This document shows positions 54,489 to 63,556 of a stretch of DNA of 64,000 nucleotides, in pieces (within the stretch, counting starts at the first letter, position 1; every line of letters starts with the position of its first letter). The translations under genes were made by a program, and so were the position numbers. Under the pieces are notes generated by a model. The model made no database searches. It was not told the origin of the DNA and was given only the letters and a program-made list of their open reading frames with translations. Origin of the DNA: Mucilaginibacter rubeus (lineage in GTDB: Bacteria > Bacteroidota > Bacteroidia > Sphingobacteriales > Sphingobacteriaceae); the NCBI RefSeq assembly GCF_003286415.2, contig NZ_CP043450.1, forward strand, positions 3,348,001-3,412,000, in the 5' to 3' direction.

Positions 54489-56108
54489 TTAATAACCTGG
54501 GTTTTGAGTCAAATTAGGATTAAGCCCTATCTCAAACTGAGGGATTGGATATAACTCACGACCGGTAGGTATAGTTACACCATACACACTCTTCACAAAA
54601 TCTGTTGCCACACCGGCTCTTCTCAAATCGTAAAAAGTTGAATACTCGCCGGATAGTTCGTGCCTGTATTCACTGTAAACCATCTGTAGCGGATCAGTCA
54701 CTACTTTACCATCACTAATGAAAGTTAAAGGAGCCGAACCACCAAACGCACGGTCACGAACTTGTTTCAGCGTAGCCAAAGCACCTGCAGCATCGCCTGT
54801 ACGCGCCTGGCACTCAGCTTTACTTAGCAAAACCTCACCAAAACGTAACAGGGTTTGGTTTTGAGCACCAAATATAGTTTGATCGCCTGAGTTACCCACC
54901 AATGTAGGATCACGCCAGAACTTTTCATTATAATAGCCTGTTCTTAACTGTGTGTTATCAGAACCTACCCATGGGCGAGTTTTTGTACCGCAGGTATTAA
55001 TGATCTTCCCGTCATCGCCGGTATATTTTGCCTTCACAGCCGGGTCGGTACTGGCAAAGCCTGATATTACTAACGGATATGATTTTATGCCGCCCCTCGC
55101 CTTGATACCCGGACTTGGGTTTTCATCACCAGGGCCAATTACTGTTGCCACCCTGCGCAAATCCCCATCCTGAAATGAACTTGCTAAAGCTGAGTTGGCG
55201 TAATCATAACCAAAGTTGGTTACTTCTTCGGGCATACCAAAGGTGCTGATCCAGGCTACCTCGTTACTTGCGCCCCAGCTTTGGGTACCGGCAACATCAA
55301 ACTGTACTTCAAAAAGCGACTCGTCATTATTTTGCTTATCGTATTCATGTACATCGATAAAATTGGGCAAAAGCGTATACTTACCGGTTAGCTGATTGTA
55401 TGAAGCTAAAGCATCAGCATATTTTTTAAGCCACATTTGCGCCGCACCCAAATAACCTAAAGCGGCACCCTTGGTAGCACGGCCTTTTTCAGAATCGGCC
55501 AATGCTTCTTTCCATGGCAACAAACCAGCTGCAGCTGTCAGGTCAGACACTACCTGGGTAAACACCTGATCCTGGGTACTTCTTGGTGTTAAACCCTGGT
55601 TGGTACCGTCTTTTAACTCTAACGGAACGCCACCAAAGCTTGCAGCCAGGTAATAGTAGGTCATACCGCGTAAAAAGTAAATTTCGCCGGTAAGCCTGTC
55701 TGCAAGGGCGGCGGTTAATACACCGTCGGCCTTCATTTTTGCAATGATAGGCAGCGCCGAGTTTGCACGGGCTATACCAACATAGGCACGTGTCCAGAAA
55801 ACCTCAATAGCGCCAAAGGTTGAAGGGATTGCATAGGTGTTATAAAACCTGTCGTTACCCCAGTTGAAAAAATCATGCGATTGGAAATTTGCGTAATACC
55901 AAAGTGATTTCTTTAAAAGGTCGGCATTTTGATAGGTATCATAGATTGCATTTACAAGGGCTATGCCATCGGCAGGCTTATCAAACAAAGTTGTAGCCGT
56001 AGGATGCTGCGAATCGGTTTGATCCAGAAAGTTTTTCTTACAGCTTAATGGAAGCAATACTGCCAGTCCAACTGAAAGTACGTATATATATTTCTTGTTG
56101 AATTTCAT
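54489..56108 (-). CDS. SusD/RagB-family nutrient-binding lipoprotein
   Basis: 539 aa with lipobox VLLPLSC (Cys near 23) and SusD marks: IYFLRGMTYYYLAASFGGVPL, TLLRFGEVLLSKAECQARTG, YRHELSGEYSTFYDLRRAG and YPIPQFEI. Starts 27 nt after susC. Surface binding partner of the adjacent transporter. Confidence 0.96.
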   Translation of the reverse strand: MKFNKKYIYVLSVGLAVLLPLSCKKNFLDQTDSQHPTATTLFDKPADGIALVNAIYDTYQNADLLKKSLWYYANFQSHDFFNWGNDRFYNTYAIPSTFGAIEVFWTRAYVGIARANSALPIIAKMKADGVLTAALADRLTGEIYFLRGMTYYYLAASFGGVPLELKDGTNQGLTPRSTQDQVFTQVVSDLTAAAGLLPWKEALADSEKGRATKGAALGYLGAAQMWLKKYADALASYNQLTGKYTLLPNFIDVHEYDKQNNDESLFEVQFDVAGTQSWGASNEVAWISTFGMPEEVTNFGYDYANSALASSFQDGDLRRVATVIGPGDENPSPGIKARGGIKSYPLVISGFASTDPAVKAKYTGDDGKIINTCGTKTRPWVGSDNTQLRTGYYNEKFWRDPTLVGNSGDQTIFGAQNQTLLRFGEVLLSKAECQARTGDAAGALATLKQVRDRAFGGSAPLTFISDGKVVTDPLQMVYSEYRHELSGEYSTFYDLRRAGVATDFVKSVYGVTIPTGRELYPIPQFEIGLNPNLTQNPGY

Positions 56109-56135
56109 TTCTTTACTGTTATGTTAAATGTTGAA

Positions 56136-59100
56136 TTAGAAAGTTACATTTAAACCTAAGGTGTAAAACTTTGATGAAGGGTAAGTACCTAAATCGATAC
56201 CTGAACCTGTTGGGTTGGTGATAGTAGCGCCCGTAATTGGATCGGTACCGGTGGCCTGCCCTATTTCCGGATCAAGACCGGTGTACTTGGTAATAGTGAA
56301 CAAGTTTTGAGCCGCTATATAAAACCTGATTTTGGTAACACTCATTTTTTTGGTAAGTGCCGCAGGTAGTGTATAACCGAATGTAACGTTTCTTAAACGC
56401 AGGTAACTGCCGTTTTCAACATAAACGCTTGATGCAACGTTATTTGCGCTAACATCATCATTATAAGTAGCCCTTGCAAAACGATTTGACGGGTTGGTTG
56501 GCGTCCAGCGGTTTTCATAATACTGCTGGCTAACGTTTTCAACTCCAACAAAGCCCGGTGCCTGGAAGCTTTCCAGGTTACGCTCCTGGTAATTGAAGAT
56601 TTTATTACCATAGCTACCATAAAAGAACGCGTTAAAATCAAAGGCTTTGTATGAAAGGTCGATATTGAAGCCTCCATAAAATTTAGGGATTGGGCTTCCT
56701 AAGCTGGTACGGTCATCAGCCGTGATCTGGCCGTCGCCGTTGATATCCTTGAACTTACGATCACCAGGTTGAGTAGTTGCTACCTGATAATGGCCTGTAG
56801 GCGATTTTGCATTCAGCGCGTCAATCTCGGCCTGGTTTTGGAATATGCCCAATGATTGGTAACCATAAAACTCACCTACCGGCTGACCGATATTGGTTTC
56901 GCTGAAGGTTGACCAGCCATTTGCCGGAAGCGGCAGGTTAACCAGGTTGGTAATAAATTGAGTGTTCTTATTTATACTAACCAATTTGTTGCTTACGGTA
57001 GTAATATTTAAGCCTAAGCCGTAATTAAAATCTCTAATGGTATGCCTGTAGTTTAAAGCAAACTCAAAACCCTTATTGCTGATACTGCCTGCATTTTGTG
57101 TTGCCGATGTAAAGCCGGTTTGTGCAGGAGTAAGCAGGTTTAACAAGAAATCTTTCGAGTCTTTTTTATAGTAATCAACCGTTAAGGTTAAGCTGTTGTT
57201 CAGGAAAGCGATATCCATACCAATATCGGTTTGTTTGGATGTTTCCCACTTTAAGTTAACGTTATCAAGGTTGGTAAGCGCTAAGCCGCTCTGATAGATT
57301 TTGCCAAAAGGGTAACCAACGTTTGAACCCGAAGTAGCCGGCCCCCCAGAGGTGTAACGTGCTAAATACTGGAACAGACCAATGCTTGACTGATTACCAA
57401 CCATACCGTAGCTGCCACGGAATTTCAAATCAGAAAGCCAGTTAACATCCTTCAAAAATGATTCTTCTTTAGCTTTCCAGGCTACTGAACCAGAAGGGAA
57501 AGTACCGTATTTATGGCCGGTGTAAAATTTAGATGAACCGTCACGCCTTACAGTAGCTGTAAGCAAATATTTATCGGCAAACTTATAGTTTAACCTTGCA
57601 AACTGCGATGCCAGCGAGTAGGTTTGCTGACCGCCGTAAGCAACAAGATTTTGCACCTGGCTTAAATCTCTGATGGAGTTACTTGGCAGGTTATTACCGC
57701 TGCCACCAATCTGCCTGCCGGTGTTTTCCTGCTCAGATACACCACCTACAAAATCTATAGCATGTTTGCCAAATGTTTTGCTGTATGATATGGTATTTTC
57801 CCAAAGCCACTCAAATGTGTTGCTTGCATTTTGCGAGTAAACGCTCAGCTGATTAGCACCACCTAAATTGTATTGCTCGCTTGACCTGTTATCTTCAGGC
57901 TGAAAATAATAACCAGAAAAATCACTGGTGTTGATACCTAAATTACTTTTGATTTTCAATCCGTCAAATATGGTTGCCTCTAACGATGTTGAACCTAAGA
58001 AGTAGTTCTGTAAGTTTTTGATATCCTGTGTTTCGATAGAATAAACAGGGTTATTCCAGCTTTTGGTGTAGATGTTTACCGGGTTAAAGAAACCATAATT
58101 ACCTTTTGAATCCTTAATTTCGCTGGTAAGTTTATTACCGCCATCAAGCGTTGGGATCAACTCGCTCAATTGCGCTAATGAACCTGTTCCGAATGGATTT
58201 TTGGTATTTTGCCTTGAGAATTTGGCACTTGTTGATGATTTTAACCAGCTGCTGATATTATAATCAATATTCATACCCAGGTTGATCCTTTTGAAGAACG
58301 AACCAAGTACAATACCTTTCTGATCATAATAACCTGCTGAAAAAGCTGATTGAATTTTATCGTTTCCCCCACGGATGGCAAGGTTATAATCTTGTTTCAA
58401 ACCCTGACGGTATACGGCATCCTGCCAATCCACATTATGCAAAGCTGAAGGGTTGCTCCATTCAGGCAATTCAGTAAAGCCTTCGGCAGCGTGCACTTCA
58501 TTTGCCAGGGTAGCCCACTGCTGCGCGTTAAGTACTTTGTATTTTTTAGGTTCAGACTGCAGTGAAGCATAAGCATCTAATGACACCTGCACGCCGTCTT
58601 TTTTTCCTTTTTTGGTGGTGATGATAACAACGCCATTTGATGCCCTTACACCATAAATAGCAGTAGCCGATGCATCTTTCAATACATCCATAGAAGCAAT
58701 ATCATTGGGGTTGATATTGTTCAGGCCGCCGGTAATAGGGTAACCATCCACTACATATAAAGGATCATTATTGCCCAAACTACCAATACCCCTGATCTGC
58801 ACGCTAACACCACCGCCCGGCGCACCATCATTATTGGTAACCTGCACACCTGATGAACGGCCCTGTAAAGCCTGATCTAAAGCAGTAACCGGCACCTTAG
58901 CTATTTGCTCGGAAGTAACCGAACTCACCGAACCTGTTAAATCCTTACGTTTGGTGGTACCGTAACCCACAACTACAACCTCAGTAAGGGTTTTATTGTC
59001 GGGCACTAATGATACGTTTACAACCGATTTGCCGTTTATTGCAACCTCCTGGTTTGTGAAACCAATAAAGCTAAAAACAAGTGTTTCGTTGCTGCCGGCG

Positions 59101-59315
59101 GTTATAGCGTAAGTACCATCAGGTTTTGAACCTACGGCTTGTGTGCCTCCTTTTACCTTAACGGTAACACCCGGCAAAGGCAGCCCGTTATCTGAGCCGG
59201 TGATTTTTCCGGTTACCTGTTTACTTTGAGCATAACCTGAAAAACTTATCAGCGCAAGCGATAAGTTTAAACAGATGAAGGCCACAACGTTTTTGATGTG
59301 TAGTTTTCCTCTCAT
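56136..59315 (-). CDS. SusC/RagA TonB-dependent transporter, no STN domain
   Basis: 1059 aa: signal peptide (LISFSGYAQ), carboxypeptidase-regulatory-like domain (about 32-110), VVVVGYGTTKRKDLTGSV, plug (IASMDVLKDASATAIYGVRA) and barrel ending YTLGLNVTF. No STN domain and no sigma pair, so control is probably by a DNA-binding repressor or activator at the palindrome about 100 nt upstream. Confidence 0.96.
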   Translation of the reverse strand: MRGKLHIKNVVAFICLNLSLALISFSGYAQSKQVTGKITGSDNGLPLPGVTVKVKGGTQAVGSKPDGTYAITAGSNETLVFSFIGFTNQEVAINGKSVVNVSLVPDNKTLTEVVVVGYGTTKRKDLTGSVSSVTSEQIAKVPVTALDQALQGRSSGVQVTNNDGAPGGGVSVQIRGIGSLGNNDPLYVVDGYPITGGLNNINPNDIASMDVLKDASATAIYGVRASNGVVIITTKKGKKDGVQVSLDAYASLQSEPKKYKVLNAQQWATLANEVHAAEGFTELPEWSNPSALHNVDWQDAVYRQGLKQDYNLAIRGGNDKIQSAFSAGYYDQKGIVLGSFFKRINLGMNIDYNISSWLKSSTSAKFSRQNTKNPFGTGSLAQLSELIPTLDGGNKLTSEIKDSKGNYGFFNPVNIYTKSWNNPVYSIETQDIKNLQNYFLGSTSLEATIFDGLKIKSNLGINTSDFSGYYFQPEDNRSSEQYNLGGANQLSVYSQNASNTFEWLWENTISYSKTFGKHAIDFVGGVSEQENTGRQIGGSGNNLPSNSIRDLSQVQNLVAYGGQQTYSLASQFARLNYKFADKYLLTATVRRDGSSKFYTGHKYGTFPSGSVAWKAKEESFLKDVNWLSDLKFRGSYGMVGNQSSIGLFQYLARYTSGGPATSGSNVGYPFGKIYQSGLALTNLDNVNLKWETSKQTDIGMDIAFLNNSLTLTVDYYKKDSKDFLLNLLTPAQTGFTSATQNAGSISNKGFEFALNYRHTIRDFNYGLGLNITTVSNKLVSINKNTQFITNLVNLPLPANGWSTFSETNIGQPVGEFYGYQSLGIFQNQAEIDALNAKSPTGHYQVATTQPGDRKFKDINGDGQITADDRTSLGSPIPKFYGGFNIDLSYKAFDFNAFFYGSYGNKIFNYQERNLESFQAPGFVGVENVSQQYYENRWTPTNPSNRFARATYNDDVSANNVASSVYVENGSYLRLRNVTFGYTLPAALTKKMSVTKIRFYIAAQNLFTITKYTGLDPEIGQATGTDPITGATITNPTGSGIDLGTYPSSKFYTLGLNVTF

Positions 59316-59414
59316 ACATTTTACTTTAAATTGTTAAAATTGGTTTGTTACATAAAATCACTTTTTGACAATTATTGAGATATGATTTTATGCTAAGTAA
59401 ATGTAGCTTCCGTG

Positions 59415-59430
59415 TTACAATCGATTGTAA
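59415..59430. promoter_or_regulatory. 16-bp perfect palindrome upstream of susC
   Basis: TTACAATCGATTGTAA, with further partial symmetry outside (GTG and TAC). The central CG suggests a LacI-type operator. Located 100 nt before the susC start in a 418-nt AT-rich gap that shows no other feature except the terminator at 59675-59707. Confidence 0.65.
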
Positions 59431-59674
59431 TACAATATGAGTGGTTTTTTGTACTAATTTAACACAATCAAAAAAACGGTAAATAATTTTATAAAAATCT
59501 AATTATCAAATAATTAAAAAATAAAAAATCAATAACAGGCCAATATTTTATCGTTTCGATGATAAAATAATATCTTCCATTGTTAAAATCGAACTATTCA
59601 ATAAATGTTATTTTAACAATAAAATAAGTTTTTAACCCAAGTGGTTTCTCCAAACACCATCCCTACTGGCAGCA

Positions 59675-59707
59675 ATAAAAAAGCCTCCCGGCATAACCGG
59701 AAGGCTT
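59675..59707 (-). terminator. Intrinsic terminator of the phytase-like gene
   Basis: On the minus strand AAGCCTTCCGG-TTATG-CCGGGAGGCTT is followed by TTTTATT. It ends the phytase-like transcript before the susC promoter. Confidence 0.85.
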
Positions 59708-59733
59708 AACAATATTTTGATTTTACAGGGCTG

Positions 59734-61020
59734 TTATTTAAGCTTTACAAAATAGATCCTGTTACGGTCGACAGTGTTGGTAGCAGGCAAAATTTTAGCT
59801 GCAAAACCATTCTTACCATTGTCAATAACACCGAAGTCGTCATCATTAGATATAGCAAGTATATTACCCGGAAGTAAAGCCAAACCTTCGGCTTTATCAT
59901 GCGGATAAACGGTTGGCAGATCTTTTAACAGGTCAAGCACCTGCGTTTTAGTAACCGGGGTGATACCGGCCGCTTTTAAACCAGCCTCGTCATTAAGCTC
60001 CTCAACGGTTTTACCATTGTATAATTTACCGTTAGCGCCGTTTGCCGGGTCAGAAATATCGGTAGCATTACTCAAATCAATCTTAAATACTTTTTTAAAC
60101 GTTGCCGGATTGGTTGGCGCGCCACCAAAATTACCATCGCGTTCAACAGTTAAAAATGTTGTGGCGTTAACAGCGGTAATATCACTTACACCTGTTAACG
60201 AAACGTTGTCCATAACATAAGCGTATTGCTTTGTAGCACCTGAAACAATATCAAAAGTCAGGATCCTTAATACAGTTGAGTTGGCAACTTTTGCTTTAGA
60301 CGGGTTATACATTGGCGATTGCATCATGCCAACCAGTGTTTTGCCATCAGGCGTAATAGCCAAACCTTCCATACCCCTATTGGCCCTGCGTGTGGCAAAC
60401 ACAGCGGGAATTTTACGGCCGCCGGTTCCGGAACCGTAAGGGTTGATGCGCTCAATGGTTTTACCGCTGGCGTCAAAATGTACGATATGCGGACCGTACT
60501 CGTCACTAATCCAAAAAGTGCCGTCGGCAGCCAATACCAGGCCTTCCGAATCAATACCATCGGCACTGGCCGCTAACTGGTTGCCGCTAAGATCAAAAGG
60601 AACCTCGCCGGAAGCTCCCATACCTGCAGGATTTGGCAAGCCATTCAGTTTCCCGCCATTGGCATTTTTAAGTTCGATGGTTTGTTCCAGGATCAGTTTA
60701 CCATCTATTAACCTGAATTTGCCTATCTGTGGATCGAAATCGGGTTTACCGATGATGATTGAATTTGCAGTTTGCCCGGCAACGTTAGAGCCGCGGTCTG
60801 TAAGCAGATAAAATACATCTTTCTGATTGGGATCGGCCGCAACTGCCGAACCGAAACCACCATTATACACTTTTACACCATCGGCAGTGGTGAAAAGCAC
60901 GGCCGGGTTTTGTGCTTCGGCCATATCGGGGTAGCTGAATGGATTTATTTTATTATCGTCATGGCAGGAAGATAGGATCACCGCAGAAGCCGCGATGACG
61001 CTGAGTAATTGTTTTTTCAT
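59734..61020 (-). CDS. Phytase-like (esterase-like activity of phytase) lipoprotein
   Basis: 428 aa with lipobox VILSSC (Cys19). The rest is a beta-propeller of the 'esterase-like activity of phytase' family: VFYLLTDRGSN, IDSEGLVLAADGTFWISDEY, GMEGLAITPDGKTLVG and YPHDKAEGLALLPGNILAISND. These periplasmic or surface proteins are linked with phosphoester hydrolysis, but activity is poorly established. Divergent from glmS, and insulated from the SusCD locus by a terminator. Confidence 0.88.
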   Translation of the reverse strand: MKKQLLSVIAASAVILSSCHDDNKINPFSYPDMAEAQNPAVLFTTADGVKVYNGGFGSAVAADPNQKDVFYLLTDRGSNVAGQTANSIIIGKPDFDPQIGKFRLIDGKLILEQTIELKNANGGKLNGLPNPAGMGASGEVPFDLSGNQLAASADGIDSEGLVLAADGTFWISDEYGPHIVHFDASGKTIERINPYGSGTGGRKIPAVFATRRANRGMEGLAITPDGKTLVGMMQSPMYNPSKAKVANSTVLRILTFDIVSGATKQYAYVMDNVSLTGVSDITAVNATTFLTVERDGNFGGAPTNPATFKKVFKIDLSNATDISDPANGANGKLYNGKTVEELNDEAGLKAAGITPVTKTQVLDLLKDLPTVYPHDKAEGLALLPGNILAISNDDDFGVIDNGKNGFAAKILPATNTVDRNRIYFVKLK

Positions 61021-61070
61021 TTGATCTGTGATTGATTAACTGCTACAAAAGAACCCGCCTCGTGTAAACC

Positions 61071-61092
61071 TATTGTTAATTTTATAACAATA
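61071..61092. promoter_or_regulatory. Inverted repeat before the phytase-like gene
   Basis: TATTGTTA-ATTTTA-TAACAATA, perfect 8-bp arms, 51 nt before the start. Lies in the 388-nt divergent gap to glmS. The glmS side has several TTTACA-type motifs near 61247-61310 and no recognisable ribozyme. Confidence 0.4.
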
Positions 61093-61408
61093 ATTTAACC
61101 TAAAAGACAAATTATATATAATTCCTACAGTTTCAGGACTGATAGTATCTCTAACTGATCGATCATCAGGTTAGTGACAAGTCGCTCATTCGAAGCTGCA
61201 GGATATCCCCCCAATAAGCCTGTAACTACTGGCAATCAATTCAAAATGTAAAGTAATTTATATCCTTTTACAGATTAATCGTGTAAAATTCTGACAGATT
61301 TACAATTTCCGGTCAATCAGCCATAGGCCTTACTTTATTGATAGTCAAATAAATAATTTTACTTACCAAGTAACAAAAAACTTATTTACCATTTAAAGCC
61401 CTAAAAAT

Positions 61409-63247
61409 ATGTGCGGAATTGTTGGTTACATCGGATCGAGAGATGCGTGGCCGGTTGTGTTAAACGGCCTCAAACGATTAGAATATCGTGGTTATGATAG
61501 TGCCGGTATTGCTATCATTAATGACGAAGGTTTCAGTGTATATAAAAAAACCGGGAAGGTAGCTTGCCTTGAAGAGTATACTGCTGATAAGGACAAAAGT
61601 GGCCGGGTTGCCATAGGACATACCAGGTGGGCAACACACGGTGCCCCTTCTGATGCAAACTCGCACCCACACAGCTCAAATGACAACCGTTTGCACATTA
61701 TTCACAACGGGATAATTGAAAATTACCTGATCCTTAAGGAAGAACTTTTGGCCCGCGGGCACACTTTTAAAAGCGAAACAGATACCGAGATCCTGATCCA
61801 CCTTATTGAGGAGATCCAGAACATTGAACAAACAGATTTACTCGAGGCCGTTCGCTTAGCATTAAATACCGTGATAGGTGCTTATGCCATCGTTATACTT
61901 GACCGGGAAAATCCCGACCGGCTCATCGCCGCCCGCAAAGGCAGTCCGCTGGTTATAGGCGTTGGCCAGGGCGAGTATTTTATCGCTTCAGACGCCACTC
62001 CTATTATTGAATACACCAAAAATGTGGTGTATTTAAAAGACAACGAAATCGTACTTGTTAAACCCGATGGGCTCCTGATAAAAAAACTGGATAACGTAGA
62101 ACAAACCCCGTTAATCCAGGAATTGGAGTTAAAGCTTGAATCATTGGAAAAAGGTGGTTTTGAGCATTTCATGATGAAGGAGATCTTCGAACAGCCACGA
62201 TCTGTACGGGACTGTATGCGCGGTCGCATTTTCCCGCTTGAGGGCAAAGTGGAGTTAGGTGGTATTAAACAATATACCGATAAGCTCAAAAACGCGGAGC
62301 GGATCATCATCATTGCCTGCGGTACCTCATGGCATGCCGGCCTCACAGGCGAATACCTTATTGAAGAATACGGACGCATTAAGGTTGAGGTTGAATATGC
62401 ATCTGAATTCAGGTACCGCAACCCCATAATTACCGACAAGGATATCGTGATGGCCGTATCACAATCGGGCGAAACTGCAGATACATTGGCCGCTATTGAA
62501 ATTGCCAAAGAACGGGGCGCCACAATTCTGGGGATTTGCAATGTTGTTGGGGCATCAATTCCGCGTGTAACCGATGCCGGGGTTTACACCCATGCCGGCC
62601 CCGAAATTGGTGTAGCCTCAACAAAGGCCTTTACAGCACAGGTTACCGTTTTAACTTTAATTGCTTTATATATAGCACAGCATAAAGGCACCTTAACACC
62701 CGCCAAGCTCATCAATATGCTAACCGAACTTGATACCATACCCGATAAGATCCAATTGCTGCTACAGGATAACGACTTGATTGAAGGCATTGCAACTAAA
62801 ATAAAAGATGCGCCCAACTGCCTGTTTTTAGGTCGAGGGTTTGGTTTTCCGGTAGCATTGGAAGGAGCTTTAAAATTAAAAGAGATCTCTTACATACATG
62901 CCGAAGGCTACCCCGCCGCCGAAATGAAGCACGGCCCTATCGCGCTGATTGACGAGCAAATGCCGGTAATTTTCATCGCCACCAAAAACTCATCATACGA
63001 AAAAGTGATTAGCAATATCCAGGAAGTTAAGGCCCGTAAAGGCATAGTGATAGCCATTGTTACACAAGGCGATGTCAAGGTAAAAAACATGGCCGATTAC
63101 TGCATTGAAATACCTGACGCCGACGAAGCATTCTTGCCGCTTTTGGCTACCATCCCTTTACAACTGTTATCATATCACATAGCTGTGAAACGAGGCTGCA
63201 ATGTTGATCAGCCACGGAACCTGGCTAAGTCAGTTACTGTAGAATAA
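61409..63247 (+). CDS. glmS: Glutamine-fructose-6-phosphate aminotransferase (isomerising)
   Basis: 612 aa. The N-terminal Ntn glutaminase starts MCGIVGYIG, with Cys as mature residue 1, plus LEYRGYDSAGIA and HTRWATHG. Two SIS sugar-isomerase domains follow (CGTSWHAG, SQSGETADTL, ASTKAFTAQ, LKLKEISYIHAEGYPAAEMKHGP in parts). It ends in KSVTVE as normal. Makes glucosamine-6-phosphate for peptidoglycan and UDP-GlcNAc. The next gene begins a polysaccharide export locus that would consume such sugars. Confidence 0.98.
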   Translation: MCGIVGYIGSRDAWPVVLNGLKRLEYRGYDSAGIAIINDEGFSVYKKTGKVACLEEYTADKDKSGRVAIGHTRWATHGAPSDANSHPHSSNDNRLHIIHNGIIENYLILKEELLARGHTFKSETDTEILIHLIEEIQNIEQTDLLEAVRLALNTVIGAYAIVILDRENPDRLIAARKGSPLVIGVGQGEYFIASDATPIIEYTKNVVYLKDNEIVLVKPDGLLIKKLDNVEQTPLIQELELKLESLEKGGFEHFMMKEIFEQPRSVRDCMRGRIFPLEGKVELGGIKQYTDKLKNAERIIIIACGTSWHAGLTGEYLIEEYGRIKVEVEYASEFRYRNPIITDKDIVMAVSQSGETADTLAAIEIAKERGATILGICNVVGASIPRVTDAGVYTHAGPEIGVASTKAFTAQVTVLTLIALYIAQHKGTLTPAKLINMLTELDTIPDKIQLLLQDNDLIEGIATKIKDAPNCLFLGRGFGFPVALEGALKLKEISYIHAEGYPAAEMKHGPIALIDEQMPVIFIATKNSSYEKVISNIQEVKARKGIVIAIVTQGDVKVKNMADYCIEIPDADEAFLPLLATIPLQLLSYHIAVKRGCNVDQPRNLAKSVTVE

Positions 63248-63274
63248 TTCATATTAATTAACCAAACAATCCGT

Positions 63275-63305
63275 AAAAAAAGCAGACTTAGGTCTGCTTT
63301 TTTTA
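63275..63305 (+). terminator. Intrinsic terminator of glmS
   Basis: AGCAGAC-TTAG-GTCTGCT followed by TTTTTTTATT, 28 nt after the stop; the A-run before the stem makes it potentially bidirectional. Confidence 0.92.
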
Positions 63306-63409
63306 TTTGTTATTACACCCTGTTGTAACCCAATTGTATGAAAAATGTGGCCAAAAAAACTACTAAAAGACACTTTTTTCTCAACCCTTTACACATGCCT
63401 GCAAGAGCA

Positions 63410-63428
63410 CTTTACAGGTTCTGTAAAG
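63410..63428. promoter_or_regulatory. Inverted repeat upstream of the export gene
   Basis: CTTTACAG-GTT-CTGTAAAG, perfect 8-bp arms, in the 309-nt gap between glmS and the export lipoprotein gene. A further TTTACA half-site lies at about 63442. Possible operator. Confidence 0.45.
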
Positions 63429-63495
63429 GTTAAGATACAGGTTTACAAAAAAGCGGCAATCGCCCAAAAGCGTATACTATCAATACCCAAATAGA

Positions 63496-63503
63496 TAAAT
63501 TTG
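63496..63503 (+). promoter_or_regulatory. Putative -7 box of the polysaccharide export gene
   Basis: TAAATTTG matches TAnnTTTG exactly, 53 nt before the ATG. Confidence 0.5.
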
Positions 63504-63556
63504 ATTAATCAATTAAACCAGTTGAAACCAGTTTCCTAACCTTCTAAACTATTGAG

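Noticed and set aside
61021..61408. glmS ribozyme or riboswitch before glmS
   Set aside because: The glmS ribozyme is known from Firmicutes and relatives; no matching core was seen, only AT-rich DNA and short inverted repeats.
61882..62541. 219-codon minus-strand frame within glmS
   Set aside because: Entirely antisense to a highly conserved glmS coding region; Ser-rich shadow.
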